Positions 8,057-15,928 of a DNA stretch of 21,677 nt are shown here, piece by piece (the first letter of the stretch is position 1; each line of letters begins with the position of its first letter). This stretch comes from RGIG3040 sp964410675 (GTDB taxonomy: Bacteria > Bacillota > Clostridia > Lachnospirales > Lachnospiraceae). The notes below the pieces were generated by a model. The model was not told where the DNA came from. It saw only the letters and a list, made by a program, of their open reading frames with translations, and made no database searches. The translations under genes were made by a program, and so were the position numbers. The stretch lies in contig CAYPIB010000048.1 of the NCBI GenBank assembly GCA_964410675.1, forward strand, positions 1-21,677, given 5' to 3'.

Positions 8057-9148
8057 ATGTTAAAAATAAAGAAGAAACTTAAAAAGAGAAAAAAGCAAAA
8101 TTGGAGTTTGATTTTTATTTCTGTCAGTGTCGTTTTACTCTTTCTGTTTTTAATCTTAATGGAAATGAATAATACACGAATGAAAGTATTACAAAAAAGC
8201 AGCCAAGAAAATGAAACGTATTTAGAACTATTAATGAATAGCAGCAGTGAAATAGCTGAAAGAGAAGGGGAAAGCTTATGCGATGTTTTAATGAGACAAA
8301 TGCATGAGACATTTTCGGTATCTGCAAGTTCTTATATGATAGCTGCTATAAATGATGAAATTTTTTGGTTTATGGACGAAGAGATAACAAAAAATTATGC
8401 AGGGAGCAGTTTAGAAAAGTATTTGACATCTGATAAAAACCAAAAGCAAGAATTGGCAGAAGCAGAAAATTCTTTTCAGGTTACATTAGAAGATAAAGAG
8501 AAGTATATAGTATCTTGCGCCGAAATAACAGATCGTGATGATAATAAAATAACGATTGCTATTATAGAAAACAGTGATTATTTATTAAAGCATATATTCT
8601 TTGATACACTGCAGATTCACATACTTTTTTATTTCATTTTACTGAGTATCAGCTTTTTGTCAGTCGTTGTATATTTGGTTTACCGCGAAAAAGATAAAGT
8701 GCAAGAAATAGAACAGCTAAAAATGGATTCCAGCACAGACCGGCTTCAAATTGAAGAGCTCGAGGACCGTATGTTTTCAAATTCACAAGAAAGGAACATG
8801 GGAGATTCCATCTTCTTTCCGGTGGAATTAGTGGAAGAAGTAGTAGATAAACTGACTGTGGAACAACGTAAAAATTCAGTACGCCTGATTATAAAAGCAG
8901 GAGATATTGATGACAAAGCATTGATGCAGCTTGCTGTTATGATTGAACGAATGAAATTAAAGAAATGTTTATGCTGCTTTTTAGGAAATAATACATTTTT
9001 AATTCTCTTATTAAATCGAAAAGAAAATACAGCTGAGTCTTTTGTGCAACAATTATTTGCTCAATATGAACTAAATTTTGGAACTGCTATTTTCCGTGTC
9101 GAATATTTTATTGAGCCATTAGAGAAGGAGGAGCATCATGCTATATAG
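8057..9148 (+). CDS. Two-TM protein of unknown function with possible degenerate GGDEF-like cytosolic domain
   Basis: I do not recognise a clear family. The 363-residue protein starts with a very basic stretch (KIKKKLKKRKKQ), then a TM at about 17-37, an extracytoplasmic domain of about 150 residues with alpha/beta character like a small sensor domain, a second TM at 187-208, a short coiled stretch (209-240), and a C-terminal domain at about 250-355. The C-terminal part has the strand/helix order of a nucleotide-cyclase-like fold; LGNNTFLILLLN (309-320) falls where GGDEF would be, but the motif itself is lost, so catalytic activity is unlikely. It sits 5 nt after the glycosyltransferase and overlaps the next gene by 11 nt, so it belongs to the same transcript. 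The GGDEF relation is inference with low certainty. Confidence 0.6.
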   Translation: MLKIKKKLKKRKKQNWSLIFISVSVVLLFLFLILMEMNNTRMKVLQKSSQENETYLELLMNSSSEIAEREGESLCDVLMRQMHETFSVSASSYMIAAINDEIFWFMDEEITKNYAGSSLEKYLTSDKNQKQELAEAENSFQVTLEDKEKYIVSCAEITDRDDNKITIAIIENSDYLLKHIFFDTLQIHILFYFILLSISFLSVVVYLVYREKDKVQEIEQLKMDSSTDRLQIEELEDRMFSNSQERNMGDSIFFPVELVEEVVDKLTVEQRKNSVRLIIKAGDIDDKALMQLAVMIERMKLKKCLCCFLGNNTFLILLLNRKENTAESFVQQLFAQYELNFGTAIFRVEYFIEPLEKEEHHAI

Positions 9149-9584
9149 TCAATATAGGTTTAGTTTTTACTTGAATGCAACACATGCAATTTATATTGAT
9201 GGGAAGCTTGGTGCTGCTCATCCGCATACATGGGAAATTATTTTGCATACCGTCAATGGAAGTGACGGCTTTGTTATGTTTAATGAGGTTGAAAAGAAAA
9301 TCGAGGGTTTCTTAGAGCAATATCAAAATAAATTTATCAATGACTTTTCACCTTTTAACACACTGAATCCAACACTGGAGCATATTACCCGTTTTTTACT
9401 TGAACGGCTGCAGGAAGTTTTAGACCCGATGGGATGGTTGATTTTTACAATTGAGGTAAGTGAAACACCGGCAAGATCTTATGTCATCAGCACGGTAGAA
9501 AATAATCGGGTTATTAATCTTGAAAGGAAGAACCTCGCAGGGGATATTATTTCAACTGCGTTTTCCAATGACAAAACAAGTTAG
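9138..9584 (+). CDS. PTPS/QueD-like protein, XrtG-associated, lacking catalytic Cys
   Basis: This 148-residue protein has the T-fold pattern of 6-pyruvoyl-tetrahydropterin and 6-carboxytetrahydropterin synthases. The zinc ligands are visible as His16 (ATHAI) and His28/His30 (AAHPHTW), followed by NPTLE (77-81) and VSET (107-110), which correspond to the family's later conserved motifs including the substrate-anchoring Glu. The cysteine nucleophile expected between the first and second histidine is missing; the whole protein has no cysteine. It matches the XrtG-linked PTPS-related family (TIGR03112 as I recall). AAGGAGG stands 6 nt before the ATG. No queC, queE, queF or folate gene is nearby, so a queuosine role is unlikely. 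It is a second copy of the domain fused to the first gene of the cluster. Confidence 0.83.
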   Translation: MLYSQYRFSFYLNATHAIYIDGKLGAAHPHTWEIILHTVNGSDGFVMFNEVEKKIEGFLEQYQNKFINDFSPFNTLNPTLEHITRFLLERLQEVLDPMGWLIFTIEVSETPARSYVISTVENNRVINLERKNLAGDIISTAFSNDKTS

Positions 9585-9595
9585 GAGATACAACT

Positions 9596-10654
9596 ATGGA
9601 AGTTTTTAAAACAACAATTATTATTATTCCGTCACTTTCTCCGGACGAAAGGTTGTTAGAAACAATTAAAGCTATAAAAGCTTATGGATTTTATAAGATT
9701 ATTATTGTCAATGATGGAAGCACATCACAATATGATGAATATTTTAACCAAGCAGGCAAGCTTGATGCAATAATTTTGAAGCATAATGAGAATAAAGGAA
9801 AAGGCAGGGCATTAAAGACTGCTTTTTCTTATGTGCTTAAAAATTATCCGGAATGTACGGGAGTTGTTACAGCAGATAGTGACGGCCAGCATAGGGCAGA
9901 GGATATTTATCGCTGTGCCAAAGCTTTGCGTGAAAATGCAGGGGCATTAGTATTAGGGAGCAGAGATTTTAAAAAAGAAGATATACCTTTTAAGAGCAGG
10001 TATGGTAATATTATTACATGCAAGGTATTTTCATTTTTTACGGGGATATCTGTTTCGGATACTCAAACAGGATTACGGGCAATTCCGGTTTCTGCTTTAG
10101 AAGCATTACAAGAGGTAGAGGGAGAACGGTTTGAGTATGAGACAAACATGCTTTTAAAAACAAAGGATCTGTTAATCCCTATTATTGAAGTACCGATTGA
10201 AACAATATACATAGAAGAAAATAAGAATACCCATTTTAAACCAATTATTGACTCAATTAAAATATTCAGTCTCTTTTTTAAATTTATATTATCTTCTCTT
10301 ACATCATTTGTTGTTGATATTTTCTTATTTAGTATCTTAACACATTTGCTAAAAGAAAAAGTTCCGGATTTTTATATTTTAATTGCCACCGCGGTATCAA
10401 GAGTGGTATCATCGTTATACAATTATTCAGTAAATAAGGTTGGGGTATTTGGACGCGGCACAAAAGACACAAAAGGCTCACTGCTTCGGTATTATGCCCT
10501 TGCAGTCATACAAATGGCGGCTTCCGCGGGACTTGTATGGGCTTGGCATGTGTTATGGCCGCTCAATGAGACTGTGATTAAGATTGCAGTTGATTGTATG
10601 CTGTTTCTAATCAGCTTTCAAATTCAAAGAGAATGGGTTTTTAAGAAAAAATAA
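9596..10654 (+). CDS. DPM1-like family 2 glycosyltransferase fused to GtrA domain
   Basis: Residues 1-222 form a GT-A domain of the polyprenyl-phosphate sugar synthase type: IIIVNDGST (35-43), TADSDGQH (92-99) with the metal-binding DSD, LGSRDF (120-125) and SDTQTGLRAIP (154-164). Residues 226-348 form a GtrA-like membrane domain with four hydrophobic segments and the typical N-Y-x-V-N-K motif (NYSVNKVGVFG, 276-286). Such proteins make an undecaprenyl-phosphate-linked sugar and are thought to move it across the membrane. Here that would supply a donor for the GT-C-like protein at the start of the cluster (inference). The ribosome site GGAGA overlaps the stop of the preceding gene, 12 nt apart. 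Confidence 0.87.
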   Translation: MEVFKTTIIIIPSLSPDERLLETIKAIKAYGFYKIIIVNDGSTSQYDEYFNQAGKLDAIILKHNENKGKGRALKTAFSYVLKNYPECTGVVTADSDGQHRAEDIYRCAKALRENAGALVLGSRDFKKEDIPFKSRYGNIITCKVFSFFTGISVSDTQTGLRAIPVSALEALQEVEGERFEYETNMLLKTKDLLIPIIEVPIETIYIEENKNTHFKPIIDSIKIFSLFFKFILSSLTSFVVDIFLFSILTHLLKEKVPDFYILIATAVSRVVSSLYNYSVNKVGVFGRGTKDTKGSLLRYYALAVIQMAASAGLVWAWHVLWPLNETVIKIAVDCMLFLISFQIQREWVFKKK

Positions 10655-10682
10655 GCAAACGTTAAGTAATAGTGGAGGGAAT

Positions 10683-12038
10683 ATGCAGGTTATTATTGTT
10701 GGCTGCGGCAATGTTGGGGGAACACTGATCGAACAGCTTGCACAGGAAGGGCATAGTATTTCTGTCATTGATATTGCAGAAAATAAAGTTTTTCGGGCTT
10801 CAAATGCTTACGATGTACTCGGTATCGTAGGAAATGGAGCCAGTTTTAATGTACAGTTAGAAGCTGGAATTGAAAAGGCGGATTTGTTAATTGCGGTTAC
10901 CGGACAAGATGAATTAAATCTATTGTGCTGTTTAATTGCTAAAAAGACAGGCGGATGTAAAACGATTGCAAGAGTAAGGAATCCCCAGTACAGTAAAGAA
11001 ATTCAATTTATTAAAGAGACTTTGGGACTTTCAATGATCATTAATCCTGAATATGCGGCAGCAATGGAAATAGCCAGAATTGTTAAATTCCCTGCAGCGA
11101 TTGAAATTAATACATTTGCTAAGGGAAAAGTAGAGTTAATGAAATTCAAAGTGAAAGCAGGTAATATACTTTGTGATTTACAGTTAAAGGATATTTCAGC
11201 AAAACATAATAGAGATGTCCTTGTATGCGTTGTTGAGCGCGGTGAGGAAGTCATGATTCCATATGGAGATTTTAGGATCAAAGAAAATGATATTTTATCG
11301 GTCGTATCATCTCCTAAAAATGCAATGGACTTTTTCAAAAAGATTCGGCTTGATACAAATAAAGCGCGAAATGTTATGATTATCGGTGGCGGAAGAACGA
11401 TGTTCTACCTTGCCAATTACCTTTTGGCTATTGGAATCCGGGTTAAAATCATTGAAAAGGATAAAAGGCGGTGCGATGAGCTTGCCGCATTGCTGCCAAA
11501 GGCAATTATAATCTGCGGTGATGGAACAGACCGGGACCTTCTAATGGAAGAAGGGATTATGAACACAGAAGCATTCATTGCCTGGACAGCCTTTGATGAG
11601 GAAAATATTATGTTAACCTTATTCGGCAGAAAAATATCCGATGCTAAAATGATAACAAAGGTACATCATTTTGCTTACGACGACATTATTGATGAGCTGG
11701 ACTTAGGCAGTGTGCTTTATCCGCAGTTTATTACGTCTGAAAGTATTATTCAATACGTAAGGGCGATGCAAAATTCTATGGGCAGTAATGTGGAGCGCCT
11801 TTATCGTCTCTGTGATAATCGTGCAGAAGCACTTGAGTTTGTCGTCAGGGAGGAATCGCCGGTTATTGGCATACCGATACAGGATTTAAGACTAAAACGA
11901 AATTTATTAATCTGTTCGATTCAGCATAAGGGTAAGATTATTACACCCGGTGGTCAGGATAGAATATCATTTGGCGATACAGTAGTCGTAGTAACTACGA
12001 ATCATGGTTTGGATGATATACGGGATATTTTGGAATAA
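10683..12038 (+). CDS. trkA: Trk potassium uptake regulatory protein TrkA
   Basis: This 451-residue cytosolic protein holds two tandem RCK units, as TrkA does, rather than the single unit of KtrA. The first Rossmann domain has GCGNVG at 7-12 and an acidic residue at the end of beta-2 (Asp30); the first RCK_C domain is at about 140-220. The second Rossmann repeat starts at about 228 with IIGGGRT, followed by a second RCK_C domain at about 365-451. It binds NAD(H) or other nucleotides and gates the TrkH channel. GGAGGG precedes the ATG. It lies 28 nt after the glycosyltransferase of the XrtG cluster with no terminator or clear promoter between, so partial co-transcription is possible. Confidence 0.94.
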   Translation: MQVIIVGCGNVGGTLIEQLAQEGHSISVIDIAENKVFRASNAYDVLGIVGNGASFNVQLEAGIEKADLLIAVTGQDELNLLCCLIAKKTGGCKTIARVRNPQYSKEIQFIKETLGLSMIINPEYAAAMEIARIVKFPAAIEINTFAKGKVELMKFKVKAGNILCDLQLKDISAKHNRDVLVCVVERGEEVMIPYGDFRIKENDILSVVSSPKNAMDFFKKIRLDTNKARNVMIIGGGRTMFYLANYLLAIGIRVKIIEKDKRRCDELAALLPKAIIICGDGTDRDLLMEEGIMNTEAFIAWTAFDEENIMLTLFGRKISDAKMITKVHHFAYDDIIDELDLGSVLYPQFITSESIIQYVRAMQNSMGSNVERLYRLCDNRAEALEFVVREESPVIGIPIQDLRLKRNLLICSIQHKGKIITPGGQDRISFGDTVVVVTTNHGLDDIRDILE

Positions 12039-12073
12039 TAGTAGAAAGGGTTGAGTCTTAGCAGGGATACAAT

Positions 12074-13519
12074 ATGAACCGTTCAATTATTCGCTACATT
12101 TTAGCAAGAGTATTGGAGTTTGAAGCTTTATTTTTATTACTGCCGTGTGTAGTCGCTATTGTTTATCGAGAAAAAGAAAGTGGTATTGCCTTTTTTGCTG
12201 TGGCATTACTTTGTTTTATAATTGGTTTTCTTGGAAAAATAAAAAAACCGGACAAGGAAAATTTTTATGCCAGAGAAGCTTTTGTCACTGTGTCATTAAG
12301 CTGGATTGTACTAAGTGTTATGGGGGCGCTGCCTTTTTGCTTAAGCGGTGAAATCCCGAACTTTATCGATGCTTTATTTGAAACTGTTTCCGGATTTACA
12401 ACAACAGGTGCCAGCATTCTTTCGGATGTAGAAGTAATGTCACGCAGCAGTATGTTTTGGCGCAGCTTTACCCATTGGATTGGCGGTGTTGGTGTATTAG
12501 TTTTTATTTTAGCTGTCGTTCCGCTAACGGGTGGTTATAATGTATATTTATTGCGTGCGGAAACAACCGGTGCAAAGGTTCGCAAGTTTGCACCGCGGAT
12601 TAAAGAGTCGGCACGACTTTTATATAAAATTTATTTATTTATGACGCTTCTATTAATTGTGTTATTGCTTTTAGCGAAAATTCCGTTTTACGATGCGCTG
12701 CTATTAAGCTTTGGAACGGTTGGAACGGGTGGCTATGGTACATTAAATACAGGAACGGCAACGTATTCCATAACAGTACAAATAATCCTTGCAGTTTTTA
12801 TGATACTTTGCGGTATTAATTTTAATGTTTTTTATCTTTTGGCAAATAAAAAATGGAAAGAGGCATTTAAGTGCGAAGAAATGCGATGGTATCTTGCTAT
12901 TATGCTTGGTGCCGCACTGCTCATTACCTGTCAGCTGAAAGGTGAATTTTCGAATATTTTCGAAGCCTTTCACCATGCCATGTTTCAATCAGCTTCTGTT
13001 ATGACAACAACAAGTTTTTATTCAGTTGATTATAATGTATGGCCCGCATTTTCAAAGGGAATACTCTTTGTTCTCATGTTTATCGGTTCGTGCGGCGGAA
13101 GTACGGGCGGCGGGATTAAAGTTTCCCGCATTGTTGTGCTGTTAAAAAGCATAAAAAAAGAGCTGTCATTTATCATTCATCCGCGCAGTGTGAAAAGAAT
13201 ACATTTTGAAGGGCGGGTTTTGGATAAAGAAACTTTAAAATCGATACAAGTATATTTATCTACTTTTTGTCTTGTCCTGATTATTTCTTATTTGTTATTA
13301 TCGCTTGAAAATTACAGCTTTGAAACGAACTTTACAGCAGTCGTTGGGGCAATCAATAATATTGGTCCCGGTTTTGCAAAGGTAGGTCCGGTTGCTAATT
13401 TTAGCTTTTACTCCAATTTCAGTAAAATTGTTTTGATGTTTGATATGTTAATCGGAAGACTGGAGCTGTTTCCGGTATTAGTTTTATTTTCTGCTTCGAC
13501 TTGGAGAAAAAATGGCTAA
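12074..13519 (+). CDS. trkH: Trk potassium uptake membrane subunit TrkH
   Basis: This 481-residue membrane protein has the four pore-loop repeats of the TrkH/KtrB superfamily: TTTGAS (109-114), GTVGTGGYG (214-222), TTTSF (311-315) and NNIGPGF (428-434), each holding the selectivity-filter glycine or its replacement; the third loop has Ser in place of Gly. GSCGGSTGGGIK (338-349) is the conserved intramembrane loop after the third pore that helps gate the channel. It forms the K+ uptake pore with TrkA, 35 nt upstream. The TAA stop lies inside the terminator hairpin shared with the convergent ABC operon. Confidence 0.94.
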   Translation: MNRSIIRYILARVLEFEALFLLLPCVVAIVYREKESGIAFFAVALLCFIIGFLGKIKKPDKENFYAREAFVTVSLSWIVLSVMGALPFCLSGEIPNFIDALFETVSGFTTTGASILSDVEVMSRSSMFWRSFTHWIGGVGVLVFILAVVPLTGGYNVYLLRAETTGAKVRKFAPRIKESARLLYKIYLFMTLLLIVLLLLAKIPFYDALLLSFGTVGTGGYGTLNTGTATYSITVQIILAVFMILCGINFNVFYLLANKKWKEAFKCEEMRWYLAIMLGAALLITCQLKGEFSNIFEAFHHAMFQSASVMTTTSFYSVDYNVWPAFSKGILFVLMFIGSCGGSTGGGIKVSRIVVLLKSIKKELSFIIHPRSVKRIHFEGRVLDKETLKSIQVYLSTFCLVLIISYLLLSLENYSFETNFTAVVGAINNIGPGFAKVGPVANFSFYSNFSKIVLMFDMLIGRLELFPVLVLFSASTWRKNG

Positions 13520-13540
13520 GGAGTTATAACACCTTAGCCA
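13507..13540. terminator. Bidirectional terminator between trkH and the amino-acid ABC operon
   Basis: A perfect 9-bp stem, TGGCTAAGG and CCTTAGCCA, with a 10-nt loop lies at 13513-13540. On the minus strand the stem is followed by six T (complement of 13507-13512), a strong terminator for the ABC operon. On the plus strand the tail is weaker (GAAAATTTTG). Both convergent stop codons lie within the hairpin: trkH TAA in the left arm, the ATPase TAA in the loop. Confidence 0.85.
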
Positions 13541-14261
13541 GAAAATTTTGCAATCGTTCACTTTTTGAATGTTCAAATAATTCTTTTGGAGTATTATCCT
13601 CAACTATTTTCCCCTCATCAATAAAAATCACACGAGACGCGACTTCTTTTGCAAATCCCATTTCATGAGTGACAATTACCATTGTCATTCCCTGTTTTGC
13701 AAGACCGCCGATGACTTCTAATACTTCGCCGACCATTTCCGGATCTAAAGCTGAAGTCGGCTCATCGAAGAGCATAACCTGCGGATTCATACAAAGTGCC
13801 CGGACAATAGCAATTCGCTGTTTTTGACCGCCTGAGAGCTGTTCCGGATAGGCATTTGCCTTTTCTGCCAGACCGACGCGTTTTAAATAATCCATTGCTG
13901 TTTTATTGGCTTTTTCCTCCGGCATATGAAGCAGCTTCATAGGAGCCAAAGTCATATTTTTTAGGATGGTCATTGTCGGGAATAGATTAAAGTGCTGAAA
14001 TACCATACCGATCTTTTGCCGGTATTCATCAATATTTACCTGCTTATCAGTAATATTGATTCCTTCAAAAAAGATTGAACCTTCTGTAGGAACTTCAAGC
14101 AGATTTAATGATCTGAGAAATGTCGACTTTCCGGATCCGGAAGGACCAATAATAGCAATGACTTCACCTTCCCTTACGGTTGTGGAAATATGGTCAAGTA
14201 CAGTAAGATGATCAAAAGATTTACATAAATCTTTTACTTCAAATAATATTTTATCGTTCAC
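13524..14261 (-). CDS. Polar amino-acid ABC transporter ATP-binding protein (GlnQ/HisP type)
   Basis: This 245-residue ATPase has the full motif set: Walker A GPSGSGKST (39-47), Q-loop Gln89 in MVFQHFNLFP, signature LSGGQKQR (142-149), Walker B VMLFDEP (162-168) and the H-loop His199. MVFQHFNLFPTMT is typical of the polar amino-acid uptake subfamily. The start codon is GTG at 14261, with AAAGGAGG 10 nt upstream inside the 3' end of the permease gene; the two genes overlap by 11 nt. It powers the importer formed with the next two genes. The substrate cannot be read from this subunit. Confidence 0.95.
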   Translation of the reverse strand: MNDKILFEVKDLCKSFDHLTVLDHISTTVREGEVIAIIGPSGSGKSTFLRSLNLLEVPTEGSIFFEGINITDKQVNIDEYRQKIGMVFQHFNLFPTMTILKNMTLAPMKLLHMPEEKANKTAMDYLKRVGLAEKANAYPEQLSGGQKQRIAIVRALCMNPQVMLFDEPTSALDPEMVGEVLEVIGGLAKQGMTMVIVTHEMGFAKEVASRVIFIDEGKIVEDNTPKELFEHSKSERLQNFLAKVL

Positions 14262-14943
14262 TACGTCTTAACCTCCTTTCCAGTTTTCCAACTAATTTGC
14301 TAAGAATAATCACCATAATGAGATAAATCAAACCGGCAGCAAGAAGCGGAAGAAAAGCTTCATAGGTACGGCTTCTTATAATATCACTGCCGCGTGTTAA
14401 ATCAACAATGCCAATGTAACCGCAGACTGATGTTTCTTTTAGAAGTACAATAAATTCATTAGCGAGAGCCGGAAGGATGTTTTTAAATGCCTGCGGCATG
14501 ATAATGTACCGCATCGTTTGAGCATAACTAAATCCAAGACTTCGGCCTGCTTCGAATTGCCCGGCATTAATTGACATAATACCGGATCGGACAATTTCAG
14601 CAACATATGCACCTGAGTTAATACCAAATGCCAGAACGGCTACTGCCAGTTTAGGAAGCGGTAAGTCTACGAGTATAACATAATACATAATTAAAAGCTG
14701 TAACATAACCGGTGTGCCGCGGATAATTGTCAAATATAGAGTACAAATTGAATTGGCAAATTTTAATTTGCCGGTTTTATCATGGGTAGAGCGGACCATA
14801 GCTACAATAAAACCAAGTGTTACGCCAAGTAATACGGCAAAAAAGGTAATCGTAAGCGTCGTGCCGAGACCTTTGACAAGATACATATATCGGTCGTCTT
14901 CAATAAAATTTTGATAGAACTTAGCAGTAAAATTATTAAACAT
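14251..14943 (-). CDS. Polar amino-acid ABC transporter permease (GlnP/HisM type)
   Basis: This 230-residue inner-membrane subunit has the pattern of the HisM family: an N-terminal GLGTTLTIT segment (25-33) leading into the first TM, IIRGTPVMLQL (73-83), and the cytosolic EAA loop EAGRSLGFSYAQTMRYIIMP (131-150) that contacts the ATPase. About five TM segments can be seen, usual for this family. AAAGGA precedes the ATG. It is the single permease in the operon, so it most likely works as a homodimer. Confidence 0.94.
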   Translation of the reverse strand: MFNNFTAKFYQNFIEDDRYMYLVKGLGTTLTITFFAVLLGVTLGFIVAMVRSTHDKTGKLKFANSICTLYLTIIRGTPVMLQLLIMYYVILVDLPLPKLAVAVLAFGINSGAYVAEIVRSGIMSINAGQFEAGRSLGFSYAQTMRYIIMPQAFKNILPALANEFIVLLKETSVCGYIGIVDLTRGSDIIRSRTYEAFLPLLAAGLIYLIMVIILSKLVGKLERRLRRSER

Positions 14944-14953
14944 AAGGTATCCT

Positions 14954-15784
14954 TTACTTTCTTACGATGATTACCTGAGTAGCAGTTGCATAAGGGTCGG
15001 AAAAATCAATGTTTGCAAGTCTATCTTCTGTTACTGTCATGCCGGCAGCACCAAAGTCAGCCCGTCCGGATTGAACGGCATTGATAATAGCATCAAATTC
15101 AATGTTGTCAATTTTGAGCTCATAGCCTAATTTATCACAAATAGCTTGAGCAATATCAGCATCAATTCCGATCACTTCTCCGCCTTCAATATATTCATAT
15201 GGTTCAAAGGTGGCATTTGTAGCCATTGTAAGAGTACCGTTTGAGCGGTCAACTCCTTCCGGTACGACATAAGGCGATTTTCCTTTTGTATCATCACCGA
15301 TATAATTTGCAACGATAGAATCAAGAATGCCTTCTTCTTTTAATTCAGCAAGAGCGGTATTAATTTTTTCTGTCAGCTGGCTGTTATTTTTAGCAACACA
15401 GATAGCATATTCTTCATCGGCAAATTTCTCATCAAGAATAATAAGATCCTCATTTTTGGAAACAAAAGCCTTGGCTGGTTCCTGGTCGATAATCACACAG
15501 TCGATTTTACCCTGCTTTAAAGACTGAACAGCGTCAGCACCTTTTTGGAAGCGTTCAATTGTAGAAGCTTTTCCGTTGTAATCTTCCGGAAATACATCGC
15601 TTTCTAAATCTTCATAGTCACTTGCATAAATATCACCGGTAGTCCCAAGCTGTACACCGATTTTTTTGCCGCACAAATCATTTACAGAAAATACTGTATT
15701 TTCTGCAACAGTACCGCAAGCAGTCAGTGAGGCAGCCATAACTATTGTTAAGGCAAGAGCAGTTAATTTTTTTAATTTTGTCAT
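14954..15784 (-). CDS. Amino-acid ABC transporter substrate-binding lipoprotein with permuted lobe order
   Basis: The start at 15784 is preferred over 15814 because GGAGG lies 5 nt upstream and the product then opens with a lipoprotein signal peptide: MTKLKKL, a hydrophobic core, and lipobox SLTAC with Cys23. The 276-residue protein is of the SBP family 3 type, but the order of its parts is unusual. Residues 36-133 match lobe 2 of the family (DLCGKKIGVQLGTTGD, then CVIIDQEPA), 134-164 match the closing helices normally found at the C-terminus (INTALAELKEEG), and only then, from 183 to 276, comes lobe 1 with its usual N-terminal strand (GTLTMATNATFEPYEY), TVTEDR, and the hinge strand ending in VIIVRK. 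All expected ligand residues are kept: Thr48/Thr49, Asp100 and Arg255, which bind the alpha-carboxylate and alpha-amino groups of an amino acid. It is adjacent to its permease and led by a strong promoter, so it is likely functional. Confidence 0.92.
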   Translation of the reverse strand: MTKLKKLTALALTIVMAASLTACGTVAENTVFSVNDLCGKKIGVQLGTTGDIYASDYEDLESDVFPEDYNGKASTIERFQKGADAVQSLKQGKIDCVIIDQEPAKAFVSKNEDLIILDEKFADEEYAICVAKNNSQLTEKINTALAELKEEGILDSIVANYIGDDTKGKSPYVVPEGVDRSNGTLTMATNATFEPYEYIEGGEVIGIDADIAQAICDKLGYELKIDNIEFDAIINAVQSGRADFGAAGMTVTEDRLANIDFSDPYATATQVIIVRK

Positions 15785-15822
15785 TTTTTCCTCCGCATTT
15801 AATTTAAAATTCACTGTTTTCT

Positions 15823-15851
15823 ATTATAGCAAAGCTATATCTAGGTGACAA
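15823..15851 (-). promoter_or_regulatory. Sigma-A promoter of the amino-acid ABC operon
   Basis: On the minus strand TTGTCA (15851-15846) and TATAAT (15828-15823) are separated by exactly 17 nt. This gives a start point near 15816 and a short leader of about 30 nt before the lipoprotein gene. It is divergent from the xpt promoter. No operator was recognised over it. Confidence 0.82.
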
Positions 15852-15898
15852 CAGCCATTTATGCAAAAACAAATAAATATATAGGAAAAATTTGCTGT

Positions 15899-15928
15899 TT
15901 GTTGTACAATACTCCTTAGAAATATAAT
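15899..15928 (+). promoter_or_regulatory. Candidate promoter of xpt
   Basis: TTGTTG (15899-15904) and a consensus TATAAT (15923-15928) are spaced by 18 nt. The start point would be near 15935, leaving a leader of only about 14 nt, so the -10 box falls in the centre of the inverted repeat at 15912-15938. There is no room for a purine riboswitch, which controls xpt in Bacillus. A second possible -10, TACAAT at 15905-15910, has no matching -35. Confidence 0.55.
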
